Below, in pieces: positions 17,141 through 24,770 of a stretch of 64,000 nt of DNA. Both the position numbers and the translations under genes were made by a program. The stretch comes from an uncultured Desulfuromonas sp. Its GTDB lineage: Bacteria > Desulfobacterota > Desulfuromonadia > Desulfuromonadales > Desulfuromonadaceae. How positions within the stretch are numbered: the first letter of the stretch is position 1; each line of letters opens with the position of its first letter. The stretch is from assembly GCF_963678835.1 (NCBI RefSeq), contig NZ_OY787469.1:1302001-1366000 (forward strand), in the 5' to 3' direction. Below the pieces are notes generated by a model, which searched no databases, was not told the DNA's origin, and was given only the letters and a program-made list of their open reading frames with translations.

Positions 17141-17393
17141 CCCGGCATCCATCCGGTGGTCAGCATCGCGCTGGTCAGCCCCTTTCTGGCGCCTGTCGTT
17201 GCCAACCCCAGCCAGCTCGCCTTTCTCTATCTCACGGTGTGGGGCATTGTCACGGGAGTCAGCCCATTATCAGGCGTTGGCTTGGCCGTTGTCGGTCGCT
17301 ATCACATTCCCAGCCGCACAGTATAAAAATGCAACTGAATTATATGGTGCTTGGCTTTGCTCCGGTCTGGTCAACATGCTCTGGTTTGGGTGA
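17141..17393 (+). pseudogene. 3' fragment of a permease like that at 5295-6593
   Basis: The sequence matches the last roughly 85 codons of the upstream permease at high identity (GIHPVVSIALVSPFLAPV is kept). It has a 1-base loss giving TAA within the SRTVLKM region and a small deletion near MVLMWLC. The left end is cut at the MITE. Only a relic remains. Confidence 0.85.
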
Positions 17394-17582
17394 TAGCAGT
17401 TCAGACGGGACCATGTCCGTTGCAACGCGCAATGCCAATATGGTGACCTTTGTCGATTCTTTCGGATAAAGCCTTGATTATTAATTGTGGTTTAAGTAGG
17501 TTGGATTTTGTTGATGCCGAGGGTGAGGCCCAGCCCATAGTGCTTTCCACCTTTGCTTCATAATATCGCGATAAGTGGAAAA
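17394..17582. other. Intergenic region, no gene recognised
   Basis: No supported frame. GATAAGTGGAAAATATT near 17571 opens the inverted-repeat block that follows. Confidence 0.4.
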
Positions 17583-17764
17583 TATTGAAATGGCAAACAT
17601 GGAAAATTGGTTTCCATGTTTAGCGTTAAATATTTCAATAGGTGGAAAATTTTCCACCTATCAGCACTGATAAGTGGACCGCTCCGCGCTCCACTTATCG
17701 GGGCCGGGCTGTCGTACCTCACACCATTGAGAGGTTCCGCGCTACGCGCTCCACCTATCAATGG
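17583..17764. repeat. Cluster of nested inverted repeats
   Basis: Four symmetric structures follow one another. TATTGAAAT...ATTTCAATA (17583-17640) encloses AAACATGGAAA/TTTCCATGTTT. A perfect 24-bp palindrome lies at 17638-17661. GATAAGTGGA/TCCACTTATC spans 17669-17699. CCATTGA/TCAATGG spans 17724-17764 with a CGCGCTACGCGC tip. GGGGCCGGGCTGT near 17699 is mirrored 150 bases away at 17838-17850. The CGC-rich tips resemble attC terminal structures, so damaged attachment sites are one reading. Confidence 0.6.
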
Positions 17765-17796
17765 CGTTCGAGCCGACTGCGGTTCTCGGCCCGTAA

Positions 17797-17858
17797 AATA
17801 TAAGCCCATTTTCCGGGCCTGCGAGCCTTGCGGCTCAACAGCCCGGCCCCGTTATATT
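17797..17858 (+). other. attC-like site 4
   Basis: Outer arms AATATAA and TTATATT, middle arms CCGGGCCTG and CAGCCCGG, and inner GAGCC/GGCTC form a long bulged hairpin ending CCGTTATATT six bases before the next start codon. The shape fits attC; the end sequence departs from GTTRRRY. Confidence 0.45.
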
Positions 17859-17863
17859 TGCCT

Positions 17864-18250
17864 ATGAAAGAAATTCATCAAAGCAGATTTAGACCGGTTT
17901 TGGTTGCCATATTCTGGTGCTGGTTGCTCCTTTCCACTCCTGAATGGAAGGTCGCCCCATCTGATAGTGTTATTTTCCCAGAGATAGTTGCAATAATCCT
18001 TCTTTTGTCTTTGCTTGTCTTTAAAATTAAAGAAAAAATTTCGATTACCAGTAATTACTTAATTTTAGACCTTTGTAAAAATAGTACAAAAATAAATCTG
18101 CACACAATTCAAGGAATTGATTTTGAAGATTGCTTTAATATCCTCAATATAGTTACTAGTGACACACATATGTCAATAAATATTGCCCAGTTTGATAGCC
18201 GAAAAGTTGAAAAATTGTTTAGTGAAAGTGGGCTATATAAGACAAAATGA
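17864..18250 (+). CDS. Small hypothetical membrane protein in cassette-like block
   Basis: This 128-residue protein has two hydrophobic N-terminal segments (VLVAIFWCWLLL and IVAIILLLSLLVF) and a short C-terminal soluble part. The gene is clearly richer in A/T than the chromosomal genes to the right. The longer frame upstream begins inside the attC-like hairpin and was rejected. No family recognised. Confidence 0.6.
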   Translation: MKEIHQSRFRPVLVAIFWCWLLLSTPEWKVAPSDSVIFPEIVAIILLLSLLVFKIKEKISITSNYLILDLCKNSTKINLHTIQGIDFEDCFNILNIVTSDTHMSINIAQFDSRKVEKLFSESGLYKTK

Positions 18251-18340
18251 ATATAACCAGGCAAATGCACTCGGACGTTTAAAAAGCGCCGCTCGTTCCT
18301 CGCTCTGCTTTTTTACGCCGGTGATTTGCGACGTTAGGTT
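18251..18340 (+). other. attC-like site 5
   Basis: The site begins at the stop of the preceding gene (ATATAAC). Arms GCAAATGCACTCGG and CCGGTGATTTGC pair with bulged bases, a GCGCCGCTCG tip sits in the middle, and the 3' end ACGTTAGGT contains an exact GTTRRRY match (GTTAGGT). Confidence 0.7.
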
Positions 18341-18349
18341 TAAAAGAAA

Positions 18350-19306
18350 ATGAAAAGAGCTAATTTGAGAAAAACCGTTACGATACTAATGCTTTTTTTA
18401 TTTTTGTTGGCGTCGTTGACCTACTCTTCATACTCTTATTCTAAGAGAAGCGCAGAGAAATTGGTGGGAGAAACACTGCAATATTTTTCTTTATCACAAG
18501 TTAGGATTACCCTCGTGCCATTCCACAGAAAATATCCTGTTTGGATGTTCCGATTTTCATTTCCAGATAGTTTTGACGAAAAATTTGAAATTTACACATC
18601 TATATTTGGGAATATCGAAATGACAAACCCTAGAGATATAGAGCATAGGCTTCGAGAATTTGAGAAAATTGTACCTCATCCTTATTCCAAAGAAGCCATA
18701 GAACAAGCAAGATTGGAGCAAATTGAAAGCAAAAGGAAAGCATACGAAAAAGGGTTAATGCTTTTTGAGGAAAGTTCTTTCAAAAACGCATTCAAAAAAC
18801 ACTTTTTAATTTCTGAAATTGAAGCTCCAGAGAACTCTAGTACGTATGGAGTTTATTTTTTTACACTACCTGAGTGGCAAGCTTCCCTATCTCCCCAAAA
18901 AAGCTATCCAATTCCTTTTGAGGTGAAGGCAGTATTTCCGATCAAAAATAATAGAATTGAAGCATCGATAACACCTGAAGAGATAGAAAAAGCCATTGAC
19001 AAGTGCTTATCCCACCCACACGTATTGAATTACATTTCAAACAATCCAACTCCCGGAATTAGGCTCCGCATTACTGGTGATCGGCTCCATTGGAACACTC
19101 CTGAACTCCAAGAATTTCTTTCTGAGCTGAAAGGGAGCAGAGCAGAAGAAAAAGAAATACGAAACTGGGCAAGGGTAATCATCGACGGCAAAGAGCATCA
19201 ATACTTCTCTTTCTATTTGAATAGCATTTCTGGTGAACTAATTTATACCGATACTGCTGCAAATGGCTCTAAGCCTTTATTGGTAACTATGGAAGCAACT
19301 AATTGA
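18350..19306 (+). CDS. Hypothetical exported or anchored protein in cassette-like block
   Basis: This 318-residue protein has an N-terminal hydrophobic segment (about 10-28, LMLFLFLLASLTYSSYSYS) that could be a signal peptide or anchor. A charged region with probable coiled-coil character follows (about 115-145), then a mixed alpha/beta C-terminal domain. It is A/T-rich. AAAAGAAA precedes the ATG. I do not recognise the family. Confidence 0.6.
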   Translation: MKRANLRKTVTILMLFLFLLASLTYSSYSYSKRSAEKLVGETLQYFSLSQVRITLVPFHRKYPVWMFRFSFPDSFDEKFEIYTSIFGNIEMTNPRDIEHRLREFEKIVPHPYSKEAIEQARLEQIESKRKAYEKGLMLFEESSFKNAFKKHFLISEIEAPENSSTYGVYFFTLPEWQASLSPQKSYPIPFEVKAVFPIKNNRIEASITPEEIEKAIDKCLSHPHVLNYISNNPTPGIRLRITGDRLHWNTPELQEFLSELKGSRAEEKEIRNWARVIIDGKEHQYFSFYLNSISGELIYTDTAANGSKPLLVTMEATN

Positions 19307-19319
19307 AATAAAATATAAA

Positions 19320-19401
19320 ACACATAGCAAAACGTTCAACGTCGCTTCTTCGTCGCTTGGACGCGGCAAACAGCGCCGCGCCGGTTAACTCTACGTTAGG
19401 A
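19320..19401 (+). other. attC-like site 6
   Basis: A GC-rich palindromic stretch with CGTCGCTTCTTCGTCGC and GGCAAACAGCGCCGCGCCGG tips ends ACGTTAGGA, which departs from GTTRRRY only at the last base. It lies between two + strand small genes. Confidence 0.55.
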
Positions 19402-19428
19402 AATACAGCATGTTGGAACAGTGTAAAA

Positions 19429-19797
19429 ATGTTTATACGCTTTGAAGCAAAATTGTTTAATCAAAAAACTAAGAGCAACATTGGGGTTTTTGGCGCAATC
19501 ACGGAATTAATAGAAAACGAGAAAATCAGTCCAAAACTCAAATTGGAAGCTCAAAATATCCTTTCTTGGTTCAGTGAAAACTTGCTTTCTCCTAGGCCTC
19601 TTCGGATTGAAGGCGATGAGTATTATGGGACATGTTGGTTCCGTATCACCGCATTGGATCATGTACAAAGGACTCAAAGAATATGTGCCATTCTTAACAA
19701 AATTGGCGTGCAAACAAGAAAGCGTTCATCAGGACAATTCGATGAGATTATTTATTCAGACGAATATCAGATTGTCTCTAGGACACTAAATCCCTAA
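19429..19797 (+). CDS. Small hypothetical protein in cassette-like block
   Basis: This 122-residue soluble protein has the features ITELIENEKISPKLKLEAQN (helical) and a C-terminal alpha/beta part with YYGTCWFRITALDH. The longer frame begins in the preceding attC-like site, so the ATG at 19429 is preferred; the ribosome site is weak. The stop TAA forms the start of an attC-like arm (CCCTAACG) that is interrupted by a Y1 element. Family unknown. Confidence 0.5.
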   Translation: MFIRFEAKLFNQKTKSNIGVFGAITELIENEKISPKLKLEAQNILSWFSENLLSPRPLRIEGDEYYGTCWFRITALDHVQRTQRICAILNKIGVQTRKRSSGQFDEIIYSDEYQIVSRTLNP

Positions 19798-19804
19798 CGA
19801 ATAA

Positions 19805-20148
19805 GTGCACTATGGGGACGTAGTTGATATTTTGACATTCTATGCTAAACTCCCACCATGCCACGCCAACCACGCATAGACATATCCGGCCTTTTGCAGC
19901 ATGTGATCATAAGAGGCATTGAACGCAGGAATATCTTTATCTCCGATGCTGATCGCAGAGACTTTGTGCGCCGTCTGTGCACTATGGGGACGTAGTTGAT
20001 ATTTTGACATTCTATGCTAAACTCCCACCATGCCACGCCAACCACGCATAGACATATCCGGCCTTTTGCAGCATGTGATCATAAGAGGCATTGAACGCAG
20101 GAATATCTTTATCTCCGATGCTGATCGCAGAGACTTTGTGCGCCGTCT
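19805..20148 (+). repeat. 172-bp tandem duplication of a Y1 element's 5' end
   Basis: Bases 19805-19976 are repeated at 19977-20148 with essentially no change. The unit begins at the element's left end (GTGCACTATGGGGACG) and stops 40 codons into the transposase gene. Because 172 is not a multiple of 3, the first copy codes only a short dead frame from ATG 19858. Confidence 0.95.
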
Positions 20149-20998
20149 GGTACTATTGCTTCAGGAGACGAAAACCCTCTGCTATGCATGGACGTTGCTT
20201 GATAACCATGTTCACCTGCTCCTGATGCCAACCCAAGCCCCCCTTGCTTCCATGATGCGGCGCTTACTGACCGGCTATGCCGTGTCATTCAACCGGCGGC
20301 ACAATCGTTCCGGCCATCTGTTTCAGAACCGTTACAAATCGATCGTGTGTGATGAGGAGGTATATCTGCTGGAGCTGGTGCGCTATATCCACCTCAACCC
20401 CGTGCGAGCCGGTAAGGTCGCAGGACTAGACGCGTTGGCGAATTATCCCTGGAGTGGCCATCAGCAACTGTTGGGCAAGGGGGAATACGGCCTTGTGGCT
20501 GAAAAAGAGGTTTTATCCCTGTTCGGGCGCACCCCAAAAGTCGCGCGTAAAGCGTATGTGCAATTTTTGTATGACGGCCTGCAGCAAGATATGCCGTGCT
20601 TGTCAACAGGAGGACGGCAAACCAGCCAAACCATGGACGCATCATTGACCGATCAGGATTATTATGATGAACGTATCCTCGGCGGCGGTTTTTTTGTTGA
20701 ACGCATTATGAACAGGGTGACACCGAATGAGGCCAGACATGTGTCGCTTGAAGAGATAATCAAATCCGTGGCTGATTATTATGAAATGGAAACAGAGCGG
20801 TTGTGCTGGCCCAGCAAGGTGCGCACAATTGCCGATGCCCGAGCGGTGATTTGCTTCTTAGCAACGCGTCGCTACAGGATAACCGGGAGAGAGGTTGGAG
20901 ACAAATTGAGGTATACGCCATCGGCAGTGAGCAAAGCGGCTCAACGCGGGTTGAAGATATACGACGTCGATGACCATTTGCAGGATAGTCTTGGTTAA
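20030..20998 (+). CDS. Y1/HUH transposase, second type
   Basis: This 322-residue protein starts MPRQPRIDISGLLQHVIIRG. The HUH motif is the HVH of DNHVHLLL near residue 63, and the tyrosine region is TGYAVSFNRRH. NPVRAGKV follows. The C-terminal region (SLEEIIKSVADYYEME...DARAVICFLATRR...YTPSAVSKAAQRG) again resembles DnaA domain IV, though diverged from the proteins at 282 and 4109. The gene is intact. It belongs to a different subfamily with different end sequences. Confidence 0.9.
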   Translation: MPRQPRIDISGLLQHVIIRGIERRNIFISDADRRDFVRRLVLLLQETKTLCYAWTLLDNHVHLLLMPTQAPLASMMRRLLTGYAVSFNRRHNRSGHLFQNRYKSIVCDEEVYLLELVRYIHLNPVRAGKVAGLDALANYPWSGHQQLLGKGEYGLVAEKEVLSLFGRTPKVARKAYVQFLYDGLQQDMPCLSTGGRQTSQTMDASLTDQDYYDERILGGGFFVERIMNRVTPNEARHVSLEEIIKSVADYYEMETERLCWPSKVRTIADARAVICFLATRRYRITGREVGDKLRYTPSAVSKAAQRGLKIYDVDDHLQDSLG

Positions 20999-21040
20999 AT
21001 ATCAATAAATCAACAACGTCCCCGACATTCTTGACCCACA

Positions 21041-21083
21041 AAAGCTGACTCTTTTACGGTCGGCTAACCCTTAACGTTAGCTT
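21041..21083 (+). other. Right arm of an attC-like site split by the Y1 element
   Basis: CGGCTAACCCTTAACGTTAGCT contains GTTAGCT, the same closing sequence as site 2. The matching left arm CCCTAACGA lies at 19793-19800 on the other side of the Y1 element. Together they read as one interrupted attachment site. Confidence 0.5.
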
Positions 21084-21102
21084 AGTCATTAAAAGGAACA
21101 AT

Positions 21103-21687
21103 ATGGATCCTCTCGCACTTGCTGGAGCATTTGCAACAATCGTCGGCCTCCTCTCCAATTTCAAGGCAGAACGTTCCGGGTCTGACCTATCTGACTTTAT
21201 GCAGTGGCTACACGAACAGCATCAGGAACATATAGCTCAAGCAATTTCCCAGAACAAAGCCCTTTCAACAGAATTATCTACACTCCTTGCGACAAAGCAT
21301 GACGAGTTAGTTACAAAAATTACCGCGATAAATGACCAAATTTCCTGTGTCGCAATGCAAATTGACGGATTCTCTGGCCTTGCGAAGATATTACGCCCCT
21401 CTCCTGCGCTATCAAACCAAGCGAAGTCAATACTCAGGCAAATAGTCGAGTCTGGAGCAAAGTTTGTCATGGAACACAAATTAGGTACCGGTAACCCAGC
21501 AGAGTTCATCTTTATTGATGGGGCCACAGGAAAGGTTCAATACGATGAACCACAGTTTATAAACGAAGATTTTGAGACACTTGTTGCTATGGGCCTGTTG
21601 CGACTTGAGCTTGCAAGTAAAGGTTCTAGGAGGTTCATACCAAGCAGAGCAGGTGCCGAATATGTAAAAGCTAAAAATAATGGCTAA
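21103..21687 (+). CDS. Hypothetical protein in cassette-like block
   Basis: This 194-residue protein has a short hydrophobic start (LALAGAFATIVGLLSNF) and a long helical middle (about 30-105) of probable coiled coil. The C-terminal domain looks like a winged helix (ILRQIVESGAKFVM...LVAMGLLRLE...SRRFIPSRAGAEYV). AAAAGGAAC precedes the ATG. GGCTAAC at the stop could start another attC arm, but the following sequence is a REP-like hairpin. Function unknown. Confidence 0.6.
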   Translation: MDPLALAGAFATIVGLLSNFKAERSGSDLSDFMQWLHEQHQEHIAQAISQNKALSTELSTLLATKHDELVTKITAINDQISCVAMQIDGFSGLAKILRPSPALSNQAKSILRQIVESGAKFVMEHKLGTGNPAEFIFIDGATGKVQYDEPQFINEDFETLVAMGLLRLELASKGSRRFIPSRAGAEYVKAKNNG

Positions 21688-21690
21688 CAG

Positions 21691-21752
21691 AAGAGGCAAA
21701 GAGGTCAAGTCTACGGTTGACGTAAGAACAGTAGGGCAGGCTTGATTTGTGA
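21691..21752 (+). repeat. Direct repeat with REP-like hairpin, left copy
   Basis: The roughly 60 bases beginning AAGAGG contain the hairpin GTCAAGTCTACGGTTGAC (21704-21721), a variant of the ends of the Y1 elements at 229 and 4053. The block recurs at 22686-22740 in the same orientation on the other side of the gene at 21920. Confidence 0.75.
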
Positions 21753-21919
21753 AGAAAAAGGTGACGTTATTTCCTTAAGTATTTCGTCACTGGTGACATG
21801 GAGGGTCGGATAGATTGCCCCGCTTGCAGTTGGAAGGAAAACACAGGGGCTTTTCTAAAAAAGCAATAAAGCAAGAAGTTCCCTTTGAGGTGTACATATC
21901 AAGGTTATGAGTGGAAGAT

Positions 21920-22684
21920 ATGAGCAATAAGTACCCGGGCGGACATGTAGAATATGCATTCGAAATGTCTATAGACCATAGGCAATCTCTCAGTTCTCAA
22001 ATCACTGACCCCCGCGTCAAAGAGCTTGTTTTCGATAAATCATCGCCTAACGATCCATATGATTACGAATGGAAACTGGTTATTGTTCTTTGTGAAATCT
22101 CTTCTCTCGAAGAGGCTGACAGTATCGGCGCTGAGATAATAGACACCATTTTCAACTTGCTCAGTCTCAAGCTTCGGACGGCGGTGTATAACATTCGCCA
22201 AACAGGCCATGGAGTAATCCCCAGAGAAGGAGAAGGGGCTCAATGCCATATCATTGCGCCCACACCAACTTGCAACGTCATGATTAAGAGCGGTGGGCGA
22301 AAACTAAGCCAAACAGAAATAATTGATGTAAGCAATCTTCTATCTAGCCGGAGCATTTCAAATACCAATGCGCTCGTCAACATATTCAGCTACGCTATGC
22401 GAATAGACGAGCCAGTAGTTAAGTTTATGTTGCTATATCTAATATTGTATGAATTATACAGAGATCAAAGGGCAATAGACAACTTTATCATGATGGCGTC
22501 TCCGAGCACGGTTCAAATGCCAAGCCCCCACAATGGAAGGCCGGAGACAGTATTCACAAAGCTGAGAAATGAGCTTACGCATAGAGTTGATAATCCACCC
22601 GAAAACACAAGAATTGAGATAATTACAAACACACCCGAGCTGGTAAATATCGCACATAAGGCCGTCATGTCGAAGTTGATATAA
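21920..22684 (+). CDS. HEPN-like protein of unknown role (MauJ-like in outline)
   Basis: This protein has about 254 residues from ATG 21920; a GTG at 21911 in the same frame is equally possible. The N-terminal half is mixed alpha/beta. The C-terminal half is helical and ends with the motif LRNELTHR (about residue 220), which matches R-x4-H of HEPN domains, often RNases in defence and toxin systems. Overall length and layout recall MauJ-like proteins, but this is an impression. It lies between 60-bp direct repeats and next to mobile elements. Confidence 0.5.
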   Translation: MSNKYPGGHVEYAFEMSIDHRQSLSSQITDPRVKELVFDKSSPNDPYDYEWKLVIVLCEISSLEEADSIGAEIIDTIFNLLSLKLRTAVYNIRQTGHGVIPREGEGAQCHIIAPTPTCNVMIKSGGRKLSQTEIIDVSNLLSSRSISNTNALVNIFSYAMRIDEPVVKFMLLYLILYELYRDQRAIDNFIMMASPSTVQMPSPHNGRPETVFTKLRNELTHRVDNPPENTRIEIITNTPELVNIAHKAVMSKLI

Positions 22685-22685
22685 A

Positions 22686-22740
22686 AGAGGAAGTGGGGTC
22701 TACGATTGACGTAAGAGCAGAGGGGGCAGGCCTTGAATTG
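22686..22740 (+). repeat. Direct repeat with decayed REP-like hairpin, right copy
   Basis: It aligns with 21691-21752 (AAGAGG...GGGTC-TACG-ATTGACGTAAGA...GGGCAGG). The hairpin has lost part of its left arm, so this copy is more decayed. Confidence 0.7.
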
Positions 22741-22791
22741 CCATATTTTGTACATGACATAAAGGAACGCTGACTACCACCTTAAATAAAC

Positions 22792-22828
22792 GAGCGGGGA
22801 ATCAATAACCTTGATTCCCCGCTTTGCT
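22792..22828. terminator. Terminator at the 3' end of the malonyl-CoA decarboxylase gene
   Basis: AGCGGGGAATCA and its exact inverse enclose 7 bases, with T-rich sequence on both sides. It can serve the - strand gene ending at 22856 and + strand transcription from the left. Confidence 0.75.
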
Positions 22829-22855
22829 TTTCTCCGTGTCTCAGTGACTCCGTGG

Positions 22856-24322
22856 TTAACTCGAACCCTTCCCCTTACGATTCCCCCAGCGTCGCAGGCC
22901 GGATAATGGCCCCTGCTTTGCCTCCTGCTCGTTAAGCAGCTTGCGGATGCGTGGGGCGGCGGCAATCTGTTTTTCCTGCGAATAGGCTTCGATGTTGTTT
23001 TTGATGTCATCCAGCGCATAGAGGTAATTGATCATCAGGCCACACGATTCACGCATCCCTTTGCTGGACACATCTCCCAGCCAGTTGAGTTGCTCAATAT
23101 GCGCACCGTTGCCGAGATGGAAGCGGGCGACCGGGTCGAGGGGGGCGCTATCCCGCGCACGGCGCTCGTGCAGATAGCGGGCACACAGGGTGAGCAGTGG
23201 CTCTTTGAGCAGGTCGCAGACTTCTGGGTTTTCTGTCCAACGCGGATCGTCAATGACATGGGCTAACGTGGGTTCGACGTCCAACAGTTGGGCGGCTTCG
23301 GCCAACACCGTGGCAAAAGAATCTTTATCGTGTTGTGAGCCGTTATCGGCCAGCCGTTTTTCCAGCCAGCGGCGGAAGCCGGGGATCGGCGACAGGGTGG
23401 AAAAGGTCTTCAGGTTGGGCCGACTGTGGCTGAGTGAATCGACTACTTTCTTGATCAGAAACGGCCCGAAGCTGATCCCTTTGAGTCCGGTCTGGGCATT
23501 GGAGATGGAGTAGAAGATGGCGGTGTCGGCTTGTTGCGGATCGACATCTTCGCGCTGATCATCGAGCAGACTCTGGATGCTGGACGCGAGACCTTTGACC
23601 AGCGCCACTTCGATAAAAATCAGCGGTTCGCCGGGCAGCACCGGGTGAAAAAAGGCATAACACTGGCGATCCCATTCGAGGCGGTGGCGCATGTCGCGCC
23701 ACGAGCTGATGGCGTGGACGGCTTCGTAAGCCATCAGTTTTTCCAGCAGGGCAGCCGGGCTTTGCCAGCCGAGTTGTTTGACGCGCAAAAATCCAACGTC
23801 AAACCAGGTGGCGAGCAGTTGTTGCAGGTCGTAGTCGAGCCGTTTGAGGTTGGGGGAATCGTGGAGAAATCCCAACAATTCGGCGCGCATGTCGATGAGA
23901 AATTTCACCCCTTGGGGCAGAGCATTAAACTGTTGCAGCAGTTGCTGGCGTGGAGAGATCAGGGCTTCGCGCAGCTCCAGCACCTGCTGACGGAAGGTTT
24001 CGTCATCGTCGCTGTGCGCCAGGCGGTGGGACACCTCGCGCACCTGATCCTGATCGACGGCAAATTGATCGGCGAGAATTTCGAGAAAATGGCGTCTGCC
24101 GGTGGCATTGAGAGTCAGGTACAGTTCACCGATACCGGCGGCATGCTGGCGCGCGGTAACCGCGCCATGACGGGCGGCAACACATTCGTTGAGCAGTTTT
24201 GTGACGGTGTCTCTTTCCTCTTCGGGCAGATCCGGCGAGATGCCGGGCAGGCCGTCGCTGCCGCGCCAGTCGCTCCAGGTGCGTTGCAGGGTTTTCCAAC
24301 TGAAAATAAAGCGGTTGTTCAT
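22856..24322 (-). CDS. Malonyl-CoA decarboxylase
   Basis: This 488-residue enzyme converts malonyl-CoA to acetyl-CoA and CO2. Recognition rests on the long conserved C-terminal half: FLRVKQLGWQSPA, WDRQCYAFFHP, FIEVALVKG, GISFGPFLIKKVV. The presumed catalytic serine lies in TLSPIPGF (about 309) and the histidine in ARFHLGNGA (about 398). The N-terminal helical oligomerisation domain is present and there is no targeting signal. AGGAGG precedes the ATG. It is a single gene; no malonate transporter or CoA ligase lies beside it. Confidence 0.93.
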   Translation of the reverse strand: MNNRFIFSWKTLQRTWSDWRGSDGLPGISPDLPEEERDTVTKLLNECVAARHGAVTARQHAAGIGELYLTLNATGRRHFLEILADQFAVDQDQVREVSHRLAHSDDDETFRQQVLELREALISPRQQLLQQFNALPQGVKFLIDMRAELLGFLHDSPNLKRLDYDLQQLLATWFDVGFLRVKQLGWQSPAALLEKLMAYEAVHAISSWRDMRHRLEWDRQCYAFFHPVLPGEPLIFIEVALVKGLASSIQSLLDDQREDVDPQQADTAIFYSISNAQTGLKGISFGPFLIKKVVDSLSHSRPNLKTFSTLSPIPGFRRWLEKRLADNGSQHDKDSFATVLAEAAQLLDVEPTLAHVIDDPRWTENPEVCDLLKEPLLTLCARYLHERRARDSAPLDPVARFHLGNGAHIEQLNWLGDVSSKGMRESCGLMINYLYALDDIKNNIEAYSQEKQIAAAPRIRKLLNEQEAKQGPLSGLRRWGNRKGKGSS

Positions 24323-24770
24323 GGTGTTCCTCCTGGACAGGTCGTTTCCAATCGCTCAGTAACAATAATAATAGCAGGCATTTGCATGGATGGTAGAGTA
24401 CTGTGCAATTCAAATGTTGTTAAGACCTGTTATGCTTGCAGTCATGACAACAACGCTTTTGCGAAAGGATAGACATCATGAAAACACGTATTTTTCTGAC
24501 ACTGCTGTTGTGTTGTCTGTTTGCCTGGACAGCGGCCGCACAGCAGTTTGAACACGATACCATGGACACCAGCGCCGGGCCGGTGGAGATCACCTTTATC
24601 GGTCACGCGACGCTGATGCTGACCTTCGCCGGTCACACCATTCACATCGACCCGTGGGCTAGACATAATGGCTGACAGTTAGAAACAAAAAAGGACCTGC
24701 CCCTTGCAAACGTGGGTTATGTTGAAAATTTAATAACCCCAACACAGAGCCAAAACCAAGGAGGCAGGTC

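Larger units (their letters stand above)
19805..21032 (+). mobile_element. Y1-transposase (RAYT-like) element, second type
   Basis: The left end GGGGACGTAGTTGAT and the right end (inverse GGGGACGTTGTTGAT, at about 21009-21023) are inverted repeats. The element carries one Y1 transposase and a tandem copy of its own first 172 bases. It lies between the two arms of an attC-like site. Confidence 0.8.

Noticed and set aside
17457-17530. Possible - strand C-terminal relic (GGKHYGLGLTLGINKIQPT)
   Set aside because: Only about 20 codons follow a stop; too short to assign, though it resembles the end of a beta-barrel protein.
23531-24472. Long + strand frame antisense to malonyl-CoA decarboxylase
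   Set aside because: The - strand product is a clear family member; the + strand protein has no recognisable pattern.
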